64,000 nt of DNA from Pseudoclavibacter sp. Marseille-Q3772 (GTDB lineage Bacteria > Actinomycetota > Actinomycetes > Actinomycetales > Microbacteriaceae), in contig NZ_OU745391.1 of assembly GCF_916618895.1 (NCBI RefSeq), positions 434,001-498,000 of the forward strand, given 5' to 3'. Below are positions 1-8,866 of the stretch, piece by piece. How positions within the stretch are numbered: the first letter of the stretch is position 1; each line of letters begins with the position of its first letter. The notes under the pieces are model-generated. The model was given only the letters and a program-made list of their open reading frames with translations, was not told the DNA's origin and ran no database searches. Both the position numbers and the translations under genes were made by a program.

Positions 1-1280
1 TGAGCCTGAGCGTACTCCTGCTCCCATGCCTCGCGCTGCGCCTCGAAGCCTTCCATCCACTCGTTGGTGTCCGGGTTGAAGCCCTCGGGGTACTTGTAGT
101 TGCCCTGCTCGTCGTACTCGGCAAGCATTCCGTAGGTAGCCGGGTCGAACTCGGTGCCGTCCGGGTCGACACCCTCGTTTGCCTGCTTGAGCGACAGCGA
201 AATGCGGCGACGCTCGAGGTCGATGTCGATGATCTTGACGAACAGTTCGTCACCAACAGAAACCACCTGGTCAGCAGTCTCGATGTGCTGGTGCGAAAGC
301 TCGGAGATGTGTACGAGGCCCTCGATGCCGTCGGCAACGCGCAGGAACGCACCAAACGGAACCAGCTTGGTGACCTTGCCAAGCACAATCTGGCCGATTG
401 CGTGGGTACGGGCAAGCACCTGCCACGGGTCTTCCTGAGTTGCCTTCAGCGAGAGAGATACGCGCTCGCGGTCCATGTCAACCTCGAGCACCTCAACGGT
501 GACTTCCTGGCCAACCTCGACAACTTCCGAAGCGTGGTCGATGTGCTTCCAGCTGAGCTCGGAGACGTGGACGAGACCGTCAACACCGCCGAGGTCAACG
601 AACGCACCGAAGTTAACGATCGAGGAGACGACACCCTTGCGAACCTGACCCTTCTGGAGCTCGTTGAGGAAGTTCGCGCGAGTTTCGGACTGGGTCTGTT
701 CGAGCAGAGCACGACGCGAAAGCACAACATTGTTGCGGTTCTTGTCAAGCTCAAGAATCTTGGCTTCGATCTCCTGCCCCAGGTACGGGGTGAGGTCGCG
801 AACACGACGGAGCTCGATCAGGGATGCGGGCAGGAAGCCGCGCAGGCCGATGTCAACGATGAGACCACCCTTGACAACCTCGATGACGGTACCGGTAACG
901 ACGCCGTCGTCTTCCTTGATCTTCTCAACGTCGCCCCAGGCGCGCTCGTACTGTGCGCGCTTCTTCGACAGGAGCAGGCGACCTTCCTTGTCTTCCTTCT
1001 GGATGACAAGTGCCTCGACCGCGTCACCGATCTCGACAACTTCATTGGGGTCGACATCGTGCTTGATCGAAAGTTCACGAGAGGGGATGACACCCTCGGT
1101 CTTGTAACCAACGTCGAGCAGTACCTCGTCGCGGTCAATTCGAACGACGGTACCCGAGATCAGGTCGCCGTCGTTGAAGTACTTCATGGTCTCTTCGACC
1201 GCGGCGAGGAAGTCCTCTGCAGAGCCAATGTCGTTTACGGCGATCTGCGATTTAGCCGATTCGGTCGTGGTGTTTGTCAT
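1..1280 (-). CDS. rpsA: 30S ribosomal protein S1 (partial, 3' end outside window)
   Basis: Binds mRNA on the small ribosomal subunit and helps initiate translation. The reading frame starts at ATG 1280 (protein begins MTNTTTESAKSQ) and runs off the left edge after about 426 residues, so the C-terminus is missing. Four S1/OB repeats are visible at about residues 38-107, 125-190, 212-280 and 297-366; the last two carry the G-FGAF-VHVSELS type signature (NFGAFVDLGGVDGLVHVSELS-like, then PFGAFLRVADGIEGLVHIS). After repeat 4 the sequence becomes acidic and low-complexity, as in actinobacterial S1. A possible promoter lies upstream between about 1395 and 1425 (TTGTCA then TATCCG on the minus strand). 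Location near polA matches actinobacterial synteny. Confidence 0.97.
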   Translation of the reverse strand, partial: MTNTTTESAKSQIAVNDIGSAEDFLAAVEETMKYFNDGDLISGTVVRIDRDEVLLDVGYKTEGVIPSRELSIKHDVDPNEVVEIGDAVEALVIQKEDKEGRLLLSKKRAQYERAWGDVEKIKEDDGVVTGTVIEVVKGGLIVDIGLRGFLPASLIELRRVRDLTPYLGQEIEAKILELDKNRNNVVLSRRALLEQTQSETRANFLNELQKGQVRKGVVSSIVNFGAFVDLGGVDGLVHVSELSWKHIDHASEVVEVGQEVTVEVLEVDMDRERVSLSLKATQEDPWQVLARTHAIGQIVLGKVTKLVPFGAFLRVADGIEGLVHISELSHQHIETADQVVSVGDELFVKIIDIDLERRRISLSLKQANEGVDPDGTEFDPATYGMLAEYDEQGNYKYPEGFNPDTNEWMEGFEAQREAWEQEYAQA

Positions 1281-1456
1281 GTAGGTCGTGCTCCAGTTTG
1301 GAAGTGATGGTCGGCCTGAACGGACCGAATACCCTATGGATATGTCGGTGATGTCCGCTTAGGGATACGGATAGAAATGCACAAAAATGCCTGACAAGCC
1401 TACCCTGTACCGGCGGCTCGCCGCAAACCCCGTCACCCCATCCCGAAACCACGTAA

Positions 1457-1864
1457 CTATGCCGGTTCGTTCATGAGCTTTGAACGAATGAGGAAGCGTT
1501 TACCCAGTGGCGCCTCGAGCGAGAAACCGGCGCCGCGCCCCGCTATCGCGTCGAGGATGAGCGCAGTGTGTCGCCAATACTCAAACTGTTCGCGCGACAT
1601 CCAAAACTCTACTTCCGGTACCGCTGCTTGCTGATCATCGCGGAGCTCGAACCGCCCAAGCAGCACATCAGCATCGCCGGTCATGAACTCCCCCGCCGGA
1701 TAGCACATGGGCGCGGAACCATCGCAGCATCCCCCGGATTGGTGAAACATCACCGGCCCGTGCCTGCGGATGACCTCCAGCACGAGGGACCGCGCCGCTT
1801 CGGTCATCGAAACCCGTGCGTCTGATTCTCCGGGAATACACGGTTTGGCGGCATAGTCAGTCAT
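1457..1864 (-). CDS. DUF779 domain-containing protein
   Basis: A 135-residue protein of the DUF779 family, which is typically encoded next to acetaldehyde/aldehyde dehydrogenases; its biochemical role is not established. I chose ATG 1864 (MTDYAAKPCIPG) because it follows a strong ribosome binding site (GAGGGGGAG); the frame can be extended upstream, but that part looks non-coding. A Cys-rich stretch, QSGGCCDGSAPMCYP, at about residues 44-58 is the characteristic feature and could bind metal or sit near the partner enzyme. The gene lies 88 bp downstream of the aldehyde dehydrogenase and is probably co-transcribed with it. Confidence 0.85.
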   Translation of the reverse strand: MTDYAAKPCIPGESDARVSMTEAARSLVLEVIRRHGPVMFHQSGGCCDGSAPMCYPAGEFMTGDADVLLGRFELRDDQQAAVPEVEFWMSREQFEYWRHTALILDAIAGRGAGFSLEAPLGKRFLIRSKLMNEPA

Positions 1865-1952
1865 TGCGCTCCCCCTCTTGCGCTTATCGGGATGGGTCCG
1901 GCGGCCGGGTAACACCTAAATGCCACCCGGCCGCGACACGGCCCGGATGTTG

Positions 1953-3476
1953 TTAGAAGAATCCGAGCGCCGAGTTGCTGTAGCTCACCAGCAGGTTCTT
2001 GGTCTGCTGGTAGTGCGAGAGCATCATCAGGTGGTTCTCGCGTCCGATACCGGAGGACTTGTAACCTCCGAACGCCGAGTGCGCCGGGTAGTTGTGGTAG
2101 TTGTTCACCCAGACACGGCCCGCCTGGATTGCTCGGCCCGCCCGGTATGCCGTGTTCTGCTGACGTGACCACACTCCGGCGCCGAGACCGTACAGGGTGT
2201 CGTTCGCGATACGAATGGCGTCGTCAAAATCGCGGAATCGAGTGACTGCAACGACCGGTCCGAAGATCTCTTCCTGGAAGATGCGCATGGAGTTGTCACC
2301 TTCAAAGATGGTCGGTTGAACGTAGAACCCGTCACTCAGATCGCCGCCGAGATCGACTCGTTCACCGCCCAGCCGGATGGTCGCACCTTCTTGCTTACCG
2401 ATATCGATGTAGCTCAGGATCTTCTCGAGCTGATCGTTCGATGCCTGCGCGCCCATCATGGTTTCCGTATCCAACGGGTTGCCCTGCACGATCTTGCGTG
2501 TTCGTTCGGTGACGATTTCGAGGAACTCGTCGTAGATCGAAGCCTGGATGAGCGCACGCGATGGGCAGGTGCACACTTCACCCTGGTTCAGCGCGAAGAG
2601 GCTGAAGCCTTCTTGGACCTTGTCGAAATAGTCGTCACGCTCATCCATCACATCCTCGAAGAAGAGGTTCGGGGACTTTCCACCGAGCTCGAGCGTGACC
2701 GGAATGATGTTTTGGGATGCGTACTGCATGATCAGGCGACCGGTAGTGGTTTCACCGGTAAACGCGATCTTGGCAATTCGCGGGTTCGAGGCCAGCGGTT
2801 TACCCGCTTCCACACCGAAACCATTGACGATATTCACCACGCCCGGCGGGATCAAGTCGCCGATGAGATCCATCAGATACATGATCGACGCCGGCGTCTG
2901 CTCAGCTGGCTTCATCACCACGCAGTTTCCAGCAGCAAGCGCCGGCGCCAGCTTCCAAACAGCCATGAGCAGCGGGAAGTTCCAAGGAATGATCTGGCCG
3001 ACTACACCGAGTGGCTCGTGGTAGTGATACGCGACAGTATCCTCATCCAATTGCGAAATACCGCCCTCTTGCGCACGGATTGCCCCGGCGAAGTAGCGGA
3101 AGTGATCGATCGCCAGCGGAAGGTCTGCGTTCAGGGTTTCACGCACTGCTTTTCCGTTATCCCACGTTTCGGCAACGGCAAGTGCCTCGAGGTTTTCTTC
3201 CATGCGATCGGCAATGCGGTTGAGCAACAGCGCTCGTTCGGCTGGGCTGGATGCGTTCCAGCTGACTTTTGCGGCATGTGCGGCATCAAGCGCGGCCTCG
3301 ATATCTTCACCGGTTCCGCGAGCTACCTCGCAGAACTCTTGGCCGGTTACCGGGGTGATGTTCGCAAAGTACTCTCCTTTGACCGGCGCGACCCATTCAC
3401 CGCCGATGTAGTGATCGTATCGATCTCGAAACTGTACGAGCGCGTCGCTTGAACCTGGATTTGCGTACACCGTCAT
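1953..3476 (-). CDS. NAD-dependent aldehyde dehydrogenase (ExaC/AcoD type)
   Basis: Oxidises acetaldehyde or similar short aldehydes to the acid with NAD(P)+. The 507-residue length is normal for the ExaC/AcoD/AldB group. Visible motifs are the cofactor region [21 protein letters not shown] at about residue 160, the general-base Glu in [14 protein letters not shown], and the catalytic Cys in [15 protein letters not shown] near residue 300. In this group the catalytic Cys sits in a double-Cys context, as seen here. Start ATG 3476 ([11 protein letters not shown]) follows a very good AAGGAGG box; an earlier in-frame start at 3503 lacks one. The DUF779 gene downstream supports an acetaldehyde/alcohol catabolism role. 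The exact substrate cannot be read from sequence. Confidence 0.93.
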   Translation of the reverse strand: MTVYANPGSSDALVQFRDRYDHYIGGEWVAPVKGEYFANITPVTGQEFCEVARGTGEDIEAALDAAHAAKVSWNASSPAERALLLNRIADRMEENLEALAVAETWDNGKAVRETLNADLPLAIDHFRYFAGAIRAQEGGISQLDEDTVAYHYHEPLGVVGQIIPWNFPLLMAVWKLAPALAAGNCVVMKPAEQTPASIMYLMDLIGDLIPPGVVNIVNGFGVEAGKPLASNPRIAKIAFTGETTTGRLIMQYASQNIIPVTLELGGKSPNLFFEDVMDERDDYFDKVQEGFSLFALNQGEVCTCPSRALIQASIYDEFLEIVTERTRKIVQGNPLDTETMMGAQASNDQLEKILSYIDIGKQEGATIRLGGERVDLGGDLSDGFYVQPTIFEGDNSMRIFQEEIFGPVVAVTRFRDFDDAIRIANDTLYGLGAGVWSRQQNTAYRAGRAIQAGRVWVNNYHNYPAHSAFGGYKSSGIGRENHLMMLSHYQQTKNLLVSYSNSALGFF

Positions 3477-3580
3477 AGGGTGCCTCCTTGACCTCGTTGT
3501 CAATGCTTCGAGCCTCGTTGCCCGAATATCCGAATCCTATGCCCGGACCTGCAAACAAACCTTGGGTATTTGCTGCATTC

Positions 3581-4330
3581 TTATGGCGCAAACCGGTCCG
3601 ACACCAGCGGTTCGTTCACCATGCTGCGCAGCAGAAGTGTTGCCCCGACTGCCGCAGCTGGCGCCGCGATGACCGCGCCGAGCGGGAGAAGAAACACCAG
3701 ATAGGTGCAGGCACCAAAGCCGATTGTCCGGGAGCGGTGGGCGCGTAATAACTGCTTGCGTTCTTGAAATCGAATCCCGCGCGCTGAAGCCGCAGTTCCC
3801 GTGAACTCAACGGCGAGCGCGAATCCGCCGATCACCGCGCCGATAGTCAATCCGGCGATTGTCCCGATTATTGGCACCAGACCGCAAAGGAACACGATGA
3901 CGGATACCGCCAAACCGAGTCCGATCAGCCGCAGTGAGTCGCCAACAGACCGGAAGAACTCACGAAGGAACGGCTCGTTCACCCCAGGATGCGCTACCCC
4001 ACCGAGTTCGCGTTCGATTCGGCTGGAGATGTGGTCGAGGAACGGTCCGGCGATGAACAGCACGACCGCGCTGAAGGTAAATGCGGCGATTATCCCGCCG
4101 ATGACAATGAGGCCGACCGTGGCAAGGATCGTTCCGAGACCACGCCACGGTTGTTCCCAATCCGCGAGGAACGGCAGCAGCGAGGCAACGATATTGGCGC
4201 TGTGCAGCAGCAACCACACGATTGCAGCGGTGTAGCAGACAGTGACGATGCCAACCGGCACAGCCGCCACGAGCATGATCTTCGGGTGGGTTTTCCACGC
4301 GCGAAACCCGCGCGAGCATGCTTGCACCAA
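3581..4330 (-). CDS. EI24 domain (CysZ-like) integral membrane protein
   Basis: A 249-residue multi-pass membrane protein with the hydrophobic pattern of the EI24/CysZ family (Pfam EI24). Hydrophobic segments lie at about residues 18-42, 68-96, 132-160, 158-178 and 210-235, and conserved features include an FLDHISSRIERELGG loop after the second segment. CysZ transports sulfate in Escherichia coli; actinobacterial EI24 proteins are uncharacterised, so no substrate is assigned. The start at 4330 is a TTG and is uncertain; the next codon is GTG, and there is no strong ribosome binding site for either. It lies 87 bp downstream of polA. Confidence 0.75.
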   Translation of the reverse strand: MVQACSRGFRAWKTHPKIMLVAAVPVGIVTVCYTAAIVWLLLHSANIVASLLPFLADWEQPWRGLGTILATVGLIVIGGIIAAFTFSAVVLFIAGPFLDHISSRIERELGGVAHPGVNEPFLREFFRSVGDSLRLIGLGLAVSVIVFLCGLVPIIGTIAGLTIGAVIGGFALAVEFTGTAASARGIRFQERKQLLRAHRSRTIGFGACTYLVFLLPLGAVIAAPAAAVGATLLLRSMVNEPLVSDRFAP

Positions 4331-4417
4331 ACCTAAACTCTTGCTGTGCCGAAGGCCGCGGCGGGCGGGGCCGAACCGAAGACGGAACCTGATGCATGAC
4401 GTAGGCAGCGTCGCGAG

Positions 4418-7084
4418 CTAGTGACCGGCTTGCTGCCAGTTCTCCCCGCGACCGACGGACACGTCCAGCGGTACTCGCAGGGTGGCGGCCGACGCCATCT
4501 CCTCGCGCACAATCTGTTCGAGCAGCTCGTACTCCCCCGGCGCCACTTCAAAGACCAGCTCGTCGTGCACCTGAAGCAGCAGATTCGACTGACACTCAGC
4601 CTGCCGCATCCGTTCATCCACTCGAATGGTGGCGAGCTTCATGATGTCGGCTGCCGAACCCTGAATGGGCGCGTTCAGTGCCGCGCGTTCGGCGTTCTGT
4701 CGCGCCAAGCGATTAGTGGAGTTCAGGTCTGGAAATGGCCTACGCCGCCCAAATATGGTTTGTGTGTACCCGGTTTCTCTCGCGGTCTCCACACTGTTTC
4801 GAAGGTAGTCGCGCACCTTGCCGAAGCGTTCGAAATAGCCGGCCATGAGCGATTTGGCTTCGGCGACCTCCACACCCAGTTGTTTCGATAGACCGAATGC
4901 GCTCAGTCCGTAGACGAGACCGTACGACATCGCCTTGACCTTGGCTCGCATGGCTGGGGTGACGTCTTCAGGTGCCACACCGAACACTTTGGAGCCAACA
5001 AACCGGTGGGTATCCTCACCGCTGTTGAATGCCTCGATCAGCGATTCATCGCCGGAGAGGTGGGCCATGATGCGCATTTCGATCTGCGAATAGTCGGCAG
5101 TGAGCAGTCCGTCGAATCCCGGGGTGGCGATAAATGCACCGCGGATTCGTTGCCCCTCCTCAGAGCGGATAGGAATGTTTTGCAGGTTTGGGTCGGTGGA
5201 TGCCAGCCGGCCGGTAGCCGCGCCCGTCTGCAGGTATGTGGTGTGGATACGGTCGTCTTCGCCCACGGCCTTGACCAGGGTCTCGATCATTTGGCCGAGC
5301 TTACTGGCGTCACGGTGATGGCGGAGCGCTCCGAGGAAGGGATGCGGGGATTTGAGTTCCAGCTCTTCGAGCGATGCCGCGTCGGTCGAGTACCCGGTCT
5401 TGGTGCGCCGGGTTTTCGGCATATCGAGCGTTTCAAACAGCACCCGCTGCAATTGTTTTGGTGAGGCGAGATTGATCTGCTCGCCACCAATCGCGTCAAA
5501 CGCCTCTTGCGCGTACACCGCGACCTGTCGCGACTGTTCACTGGCGAGCGATTGCAGTAGCGCTCGATCGATGCAGATTCCGGTGTGCTCCATCCGCGCG
5601 AGCACCGGCACCAGCGGCACTTCGATATCGAAAAATACCTCGCGGGTTTCTTCCGGCAGCTGCTGCACGGCAGCGATGCCGGCCCGACGCTGATACCAAG
5701 CCTGAATTGCCAGCGGCGAGGGCGCATCCTCGGCCACTGCAATATCGAGCGTGTCACCGGTGTCCTCCGGCATCATCTCGCCGAGATAGCGCTGCGCAAG
5801 TTCGCTGAGTCGTTTGGGCGGCGATGCCGGGTTGTCGAGGAACGCCGCGATCTGGCCGTCGTAGCATGGGCCACCGATCGCGATTCCTGCGGCCAGTGCA
5901 CGTTTGAGGTCGGGCTTGGCATCAAACCACCACTTGGGTGTGTCGCCTGCCAACCACTGGAGTGCAGCGGAGTCGACCGTGTCGCTCACAACGGCCACCG
6001 CATCCTGCCCGGCAATGGCGAGCTCGACTAGAGCTCCCTCGTGGAACTGCATGGCAACACCGAGCTCGACCGACGCGTTCGCGGCCTCCGTCAAGAACTG
6101 CTCCAGCTGCGATGCCGAGGGGTTCGTAAGCACTTGGACTGCGTCGAATGTCGAGTCGCTGCCCGAGGTGGCGACTGCTCCGTCGCGTTCGGATGCGAGC
6201 TTCAGGACGCGGTCCTGCAGGGAACGGAATTGCAGCCGCGTGAAGATTTCGCGCACCGCTTCCACGTCGATCGGCCGGATATCGAGTTCGCTCGGCCCCG
6301 CCTCCAGCTCAACATCACGTTTCAGTTCGTTGAGCTTGCGGTTACGAATAGCGTTGTCTCGGTGTTCGCGGAACGATTCTCCGACTTTTCCAGTGAGTTC
6401 CTCGTCGCGCTCTAGGATCTCCTGCAAACCGCCGAATTGCGCGATCCACTTCGCGGCCGTTTTCGGCCCCACCTTCGGTACGCCCGGTAGGTTGTCAGCT
6501 TTCTCACCAACCATCGCGGCGAGATCCGAGTACTGGTGCGGATAGACGCCGTATTTTTCATATACGGCCTGCGGCGTGTAGCGGGTCAGTTTTGATACGC
6601 CCTGGACCGACGGGTACAGCAGGGTGGTTTCTTCGTTGACAAGCTGAATTGCATCCCGGTCGCCGGATACGAGCAGGACATCAAAGCCGTTCTGTTCGCC
6701 CTCGTATGCGAGAGTTGCGAGGATGTCATCGGCTTCGAAGTCGGCCTTCTCCATCCAGGTGATCCCCATCGCCGACAGTGCTTCTTTCAACAGGTCGATC
6801 TGGCCGCGGAACTCCGGTGGGGTTTCTGCACGTCCCGCCTTGTAGTCTGGGTACTCGCGCGTTCGGAACGATGTTGAACCGGCGTCAAAGGCTACCGCGA
6901 TGTGGCTCGGGTTGTGGTCTTTGAGCAGTGACAGCAGCATGGCGATGAAGCCGTGAATGGCGTTGGTGTGTTGGCCCTGTGCGGTTACGAAGCTGTCCGT
7001 CGGCAGCGCATAGAAGGCACGGAATGCGAGCGAATGCCCGTCAATCACCATGAGAGTAGGCTTGGGTTCGGTTTGTGCAGTCAC
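4418..7084 (-). CDS. polA: DNA polymerase I
   Basis: 888 residues, normal for family A polymerase I, acting in Okazaki-fragment processing and repair. An N-terminal 5'-nuclease domain (about 1-315) begins LMVIDGHSLAFRAFYALP and contains the helix-hairpin-helix region GVPKVGPKTAAKWI. Residues about 330-500 occupy the place of the 3'-5' exonuclease domain but lack the acidic metal ligands (VELGVAM instead of a D-x-E motif), so proofreading is probably absent, as in other actinobacterial PolA. The polymerase domain carries motif A (DYSQIEMRIMAHLSGD), motif B (RAKVKAMSYGLVYGLSAFG) and motif C (QVHDELVFEV). The start is GTG 7084; the divergent thioesterase gene begins 30 bp away. Confidence 0.98.
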   Translation of the reverse strand: MTAQTEPKPTLMVIDGHSLAFRAFYALPTDSFVTAQGQHTNAIHGFIAMLLSLLKDHNPSHIAVAFDAGSTSFRTREYPDYKAGRAETPPEFRGQIDLLKEALSAMGITWMEKADFEADDILATLAYEGEQNGFDVLLVSGDRDAIQLVNEETTLLYPSVQGVSKLTRYTPQAVYEKYGVYPHQYSDLAAMVGEKADNLPGVPKVGPKTAAKWIAQFGGLQEILERDEELTGKVGESFREHRDNAIRNRKLNELKRDVELEAGPSELDIRPIDVEAVREIFTRLQFRSLQDRVLKLASERDGAVATSGSDSTFDAVQVLTNPSASQLEQFLTEAANASVELGVAMQFHEGALVELAIAGQDAVAVVSDTVDSAALQWLAGDTPKWWFDAKPDLKRALAAGIAIGGPCYDGQIAAFLDNPASPPKRLSELAQRYLGEMMPEDTGDTLDIAVAEDAPSPLAIQAWYQRRAGIAAVQQLPEETREVFFDIEVPLVPVLARMEHTGICIDRALLQSLASEQSRQVAVYAQEAFDAIGGEQINLASPKQLQRVLFETLDMPKTRRTKTGYSTDAASLEELELKSPHPFLGALRHHRDASKLGQMIETLVKAVGEDDRIHTTYLQTGAATGRLASTDPNLQNIPIRSEEGQRIRGAFIATPGFDGLLTADYSQIEMRIMAHLSGDESLIEAFNSGEDTHRFVGSKVFGVAPEDVTPAMRAKVKAMSYGLVYGLSAFGLSKQLGVEVAEAKSLMAGYFERFGKVRDYLRNSVETARETGYTQTIFGRRRPFPDLNSTNRLARQNAERAALNAPIQGSAADIMKLATIRVDERMRQAECQSNLLLQVHDELVFEVAPGEYELLEQIVREEMASAATLRVPLDVSVGRGENWQQAGH

Positions 7085-7114
7085 ACCACCAGCCTACGAC
7101 GCGAGGGAGCGACC

Positions 7115-7597
7115 ATGACTGACCGTACGCTACAGGCTTCACCCGTGATCCCTGCCGAGGTCAATGGATTACAGATTCCCGATCAGGATGCGATCACCGG
7201 CGGTATCGGGATCGGCGCGCTGGCGACCGTCATGGGCATCCGGTTAGTGGAGCTCTCCCCCGAACGCGCAATTGCCGTCATGCCGGCGGAAGGGAACGAG
7301 CAGCCAGTTGGGTTACTGCACGGCGGCGCATACTGCGTTCTGGGCGAATCGCTCGGCTCGATGGCCGCGGCAGCGCACGCAGTTCAGCTATTTGGCCCCG
7401 GGGCACACGCGGTTGGCGTTGATATCAATGCCACGCACACGAAAGCAGTGCGATCAGGCTGGGTGACCGGTGAGTGCAAAGCACTGCACCTGGGGCGTTC
7501 AATCACGGTGCACGAGATCACAATTTCGGATGCGGATGGTAACCGTTGTTCGACGCTGCGAATCACGAACATGGTTCGCCGCCCGCAAACAGCGTAA
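7115..7597 (+). CDS. Hotdog-fold acyl-CoA thioesterase (PaaI/MenI-like)
   Basis: A 160-residue single hotdog-domain protein. Thioesterases of this group hydrolyse aromatic or aliphatic acyl-CoA; members include PaaI and the 1,4-dihydroxy-2-naphthoyl-CoA thioesterase of menaquinone synthesis. The signature GLLHGGAYCVLGESLGS at about residues 68-84 contains the HGG turn at the start of the hot-dog helix, with the usual acidic residue (E) in that helix. Later VTGECKALHLGRSITVHEITI forms the central strands. ATG 7115 follows GCGAGGGAGCGACC; the open frame extends upstream into polA but is not coding there. A gene of this type beside polA and pdtaR is common in actinobacteria. The true substrate is unknown. 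Confidence 0.88.
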   Translation: MTDRTLQASPVIPAEVNGLQIPDQDAITGGIGIGALATVMGIRLVELSPERAIAVMPAEGNEQPVGLLHGGAYCVLGESLGSMAAAAHAVQLFGPGAHAVGVDINATHTKAVRSGWVTGECKALHLGRSITVHEITISDADGNRCSTLRITNMVRRPQTA

Positions 7598-7671
7598 ACA
7601 GCGCTATTACCGCATCGTCTACCGCACGGTCGCAGCGACTGTGTTGCGTAGCGTAACGGTGTTGTGTCGCG

Positions 7672-8301
7672 CTATTTCTTGTCGTCGTCCGAGGCGCTGC
7701 GTTTCGTTGCAAGCTGATCGACAACCGCTTGGGCGACCTCCTGCATCGTCAGCCGACGGTTCATCGATGCCTTCTGAATCCAGCGGAAAGCTTCCGGTTC
7801 GCTCAGCCCCATTCTCTCGATCAGCAGCCCCTTGGCGCGGTCGACCAGCTTACGGGTTTCGAACCGCTCGGCGAGGTCAGCGACTTCGTTTTCGAGGGCG
7901 ATGATCTGTTGGTGACGTACGACGGCGATTTCGATGGCAGGGATGAGGTCGTTCTGGTTGAACGGCTTGACCACGTAGGCGAGGGCGCCAGCTTCTCCGG
8001 CTTTCTCCACGAGCTCTTTCTGGCTGAACGCGGTGAGGAGTACGACGGGGGCGATGTTTTGTTCGTTGATCTGCCCAGCTGCGGTGATTCCGTCCATCTT
8101 GGGCATCTTGATGTCCATGACAACGACGTCCGGACGGAGCTTCTTGGCGAGCGCAACGGCGGTTTCTCCGTCGCCAGCTTCACCGATAACGTCGAATCCG
8201 TTGTCCCGGAGGGTTTCAACGATGTCGAGGCGGATGAGTGACTCGTCTTCGGCGACGACCACTCGGCGTGGCGTTGTTGGTGTAGCGTTTTCAGTCACCA
8301 T
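7672..8301 (-). CDS. pdtaR: ANTAR-domain response regulator (PdtaR type)
   Basis: A 209-residue two-domain regulator. The receiver domain (about 12-125) has the acidic pocket VAEDES, the phosphorylated Asp in VVVMDIKMPKMDG, and the switch Thr/Lys in LLTAFS and YVVKPF. The C-terminal ANTAR domain (about 145-200) includes LVDRAKGLLIERMGLSEPEAFRWIQ, the expected RNA-binding helices. PdtaR proteins are phosphorylated by the kinase PdtaS and act as antiterminators on mRNAs with twin-hairpin targets. Start ATG 8301 has only a weak ribosome binding site and lies 33 bp from the divergent tRNA gene, so transcription may be leaderless. Its position between polA and a tRNA fits actinobacterial synteny. 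Confidence 0.93.
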   Translation of the reverse strand: MVTENATPTTPRRVVVAEDESLIRLDIVETLRDNGFDVIGEAGDGETAVALAKKLRPDVVVMDIKMPKMDGITAAGQINEQNIAPVVLLTAFSQKELVEKAGEAGALAYVVKPFNQNDLIPAIEIAVVRHQQIIALENEVADLAERFETRKLVDRAKGLLIERMGLSEPEAFRWIQKASMNRRLTMQEVAQAVVDQLATKRSASDDDKK

Positions 8302-8334
8302 TCCAGATTACTGTACTGTTATGTGAGTGTCCCG

Positions 8335-8417
8335 GCCGGCTTGGCGGAATGGTAGACGCGACGCACTCAAAATGCGTTGTCCGAAAGGGCGTGTGGGTTC
8401 GACTCCCACAGCCGGCA
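8335..8417 (+). tRNA. tRNA-Leu (anticodon CAA)
   Basis: An 83-nt type II (long variable arm) tRNA. The acceptor arms GCCGGCT and AGCCGGC pair perfectly, followed by discriminator A at 8417. The anticodon stem ACGCA/TGCGT encloses loop CTCAAAA, giving CAA, which reads UUG. The variable arm is GTCCGAAAGGGC, and the T arm is GTGGG-TTCGACT-CCCAC. CCA is not encoded. The last 19 nt (8399-8417) are repeated downstream in the 127-bp tandem array. Confidence 0.97.
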
Positions 8418-8850
8418 CGTTTGTCCTGTTTATAACCAGAGTCGGACCCACACGCCCGCGTGTGTGGGCCCCCGCGAGAGAGGCTCAACGAAACACGAAG
8501 AGTTTCGTTGAGAACGAGCGGGGAGTCGACTCCCACAGCCGGCACGTTGATCTTGTTTATAACCAGAGTCGGACCCACACGCCCGCGTGTGTGGGCCCCC
8601 GCGAGAGAGGCTCAACGAAACACGAAGAGTTTCGTTGAGAAGGAGCGGGGAGTCGACTCCCACAGCCGGCACGTTGATCTTGTTTATAACCAGAGTCGGA
8701 CCCACACGCCCGCGTGTGTGGGCCCCCGCGAGAGAGGCTCAACGAAACACGAAGAGTTTCGTTGAGAAGGAGCGGGGAGTCGACTCCCACAGCCGGCACG
8801 TTGATCTTGTTTATAACCAGAGTCGTTGTTCTTGTTTGAAACCAGAGTCG
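8399..8850 (+). repeat. 127-bp tandem repeat array derived from the tRNA-Leu 3' end
   Basis: Units begin at 8401, 8528 and 8655, with a 44-bp partial unit from 8782 and a decayed fragment up to 8850; the period is exactly 127. Units 2 and 3 look identical base for base, while unit 1 differs at a few positions near 8421-8427 and 8514. Each unit contains: a copy of the tRNA 3' end (TCGACTCCCACAGCCGGCA); a TTTATAACC linker; a 9-bp hairpin CCCACACGC/GTGTGTGGG; and a second hairpin whose inner arms are CTCAACGAAAC and GTTTCGTTGAG (first copy 8484-8512), enclosed by CCCCGC/GCGGGG. Unit junctions form the palindrome GGGAGTCGACTCCC. The open reading frames crossing it are artefacts of the repeat. Confidence 0.93.
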
Positions 8851-8866
8851 CTCCACGGAGGCAGGC

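Noticed and set aside
2316..3452. 378-codon open frame on the plus strand opposite the aldehyde dehydrogenase
   Set aside because: The minus-strand frame has catalytic motifs and a strong ribosome binding site; the plus-strand product has no family resemblance.
8399..8850. CRISPR array
   Set aside because: Whole 127-bp units are repeated with no variable spacers, and no cas genes are present.
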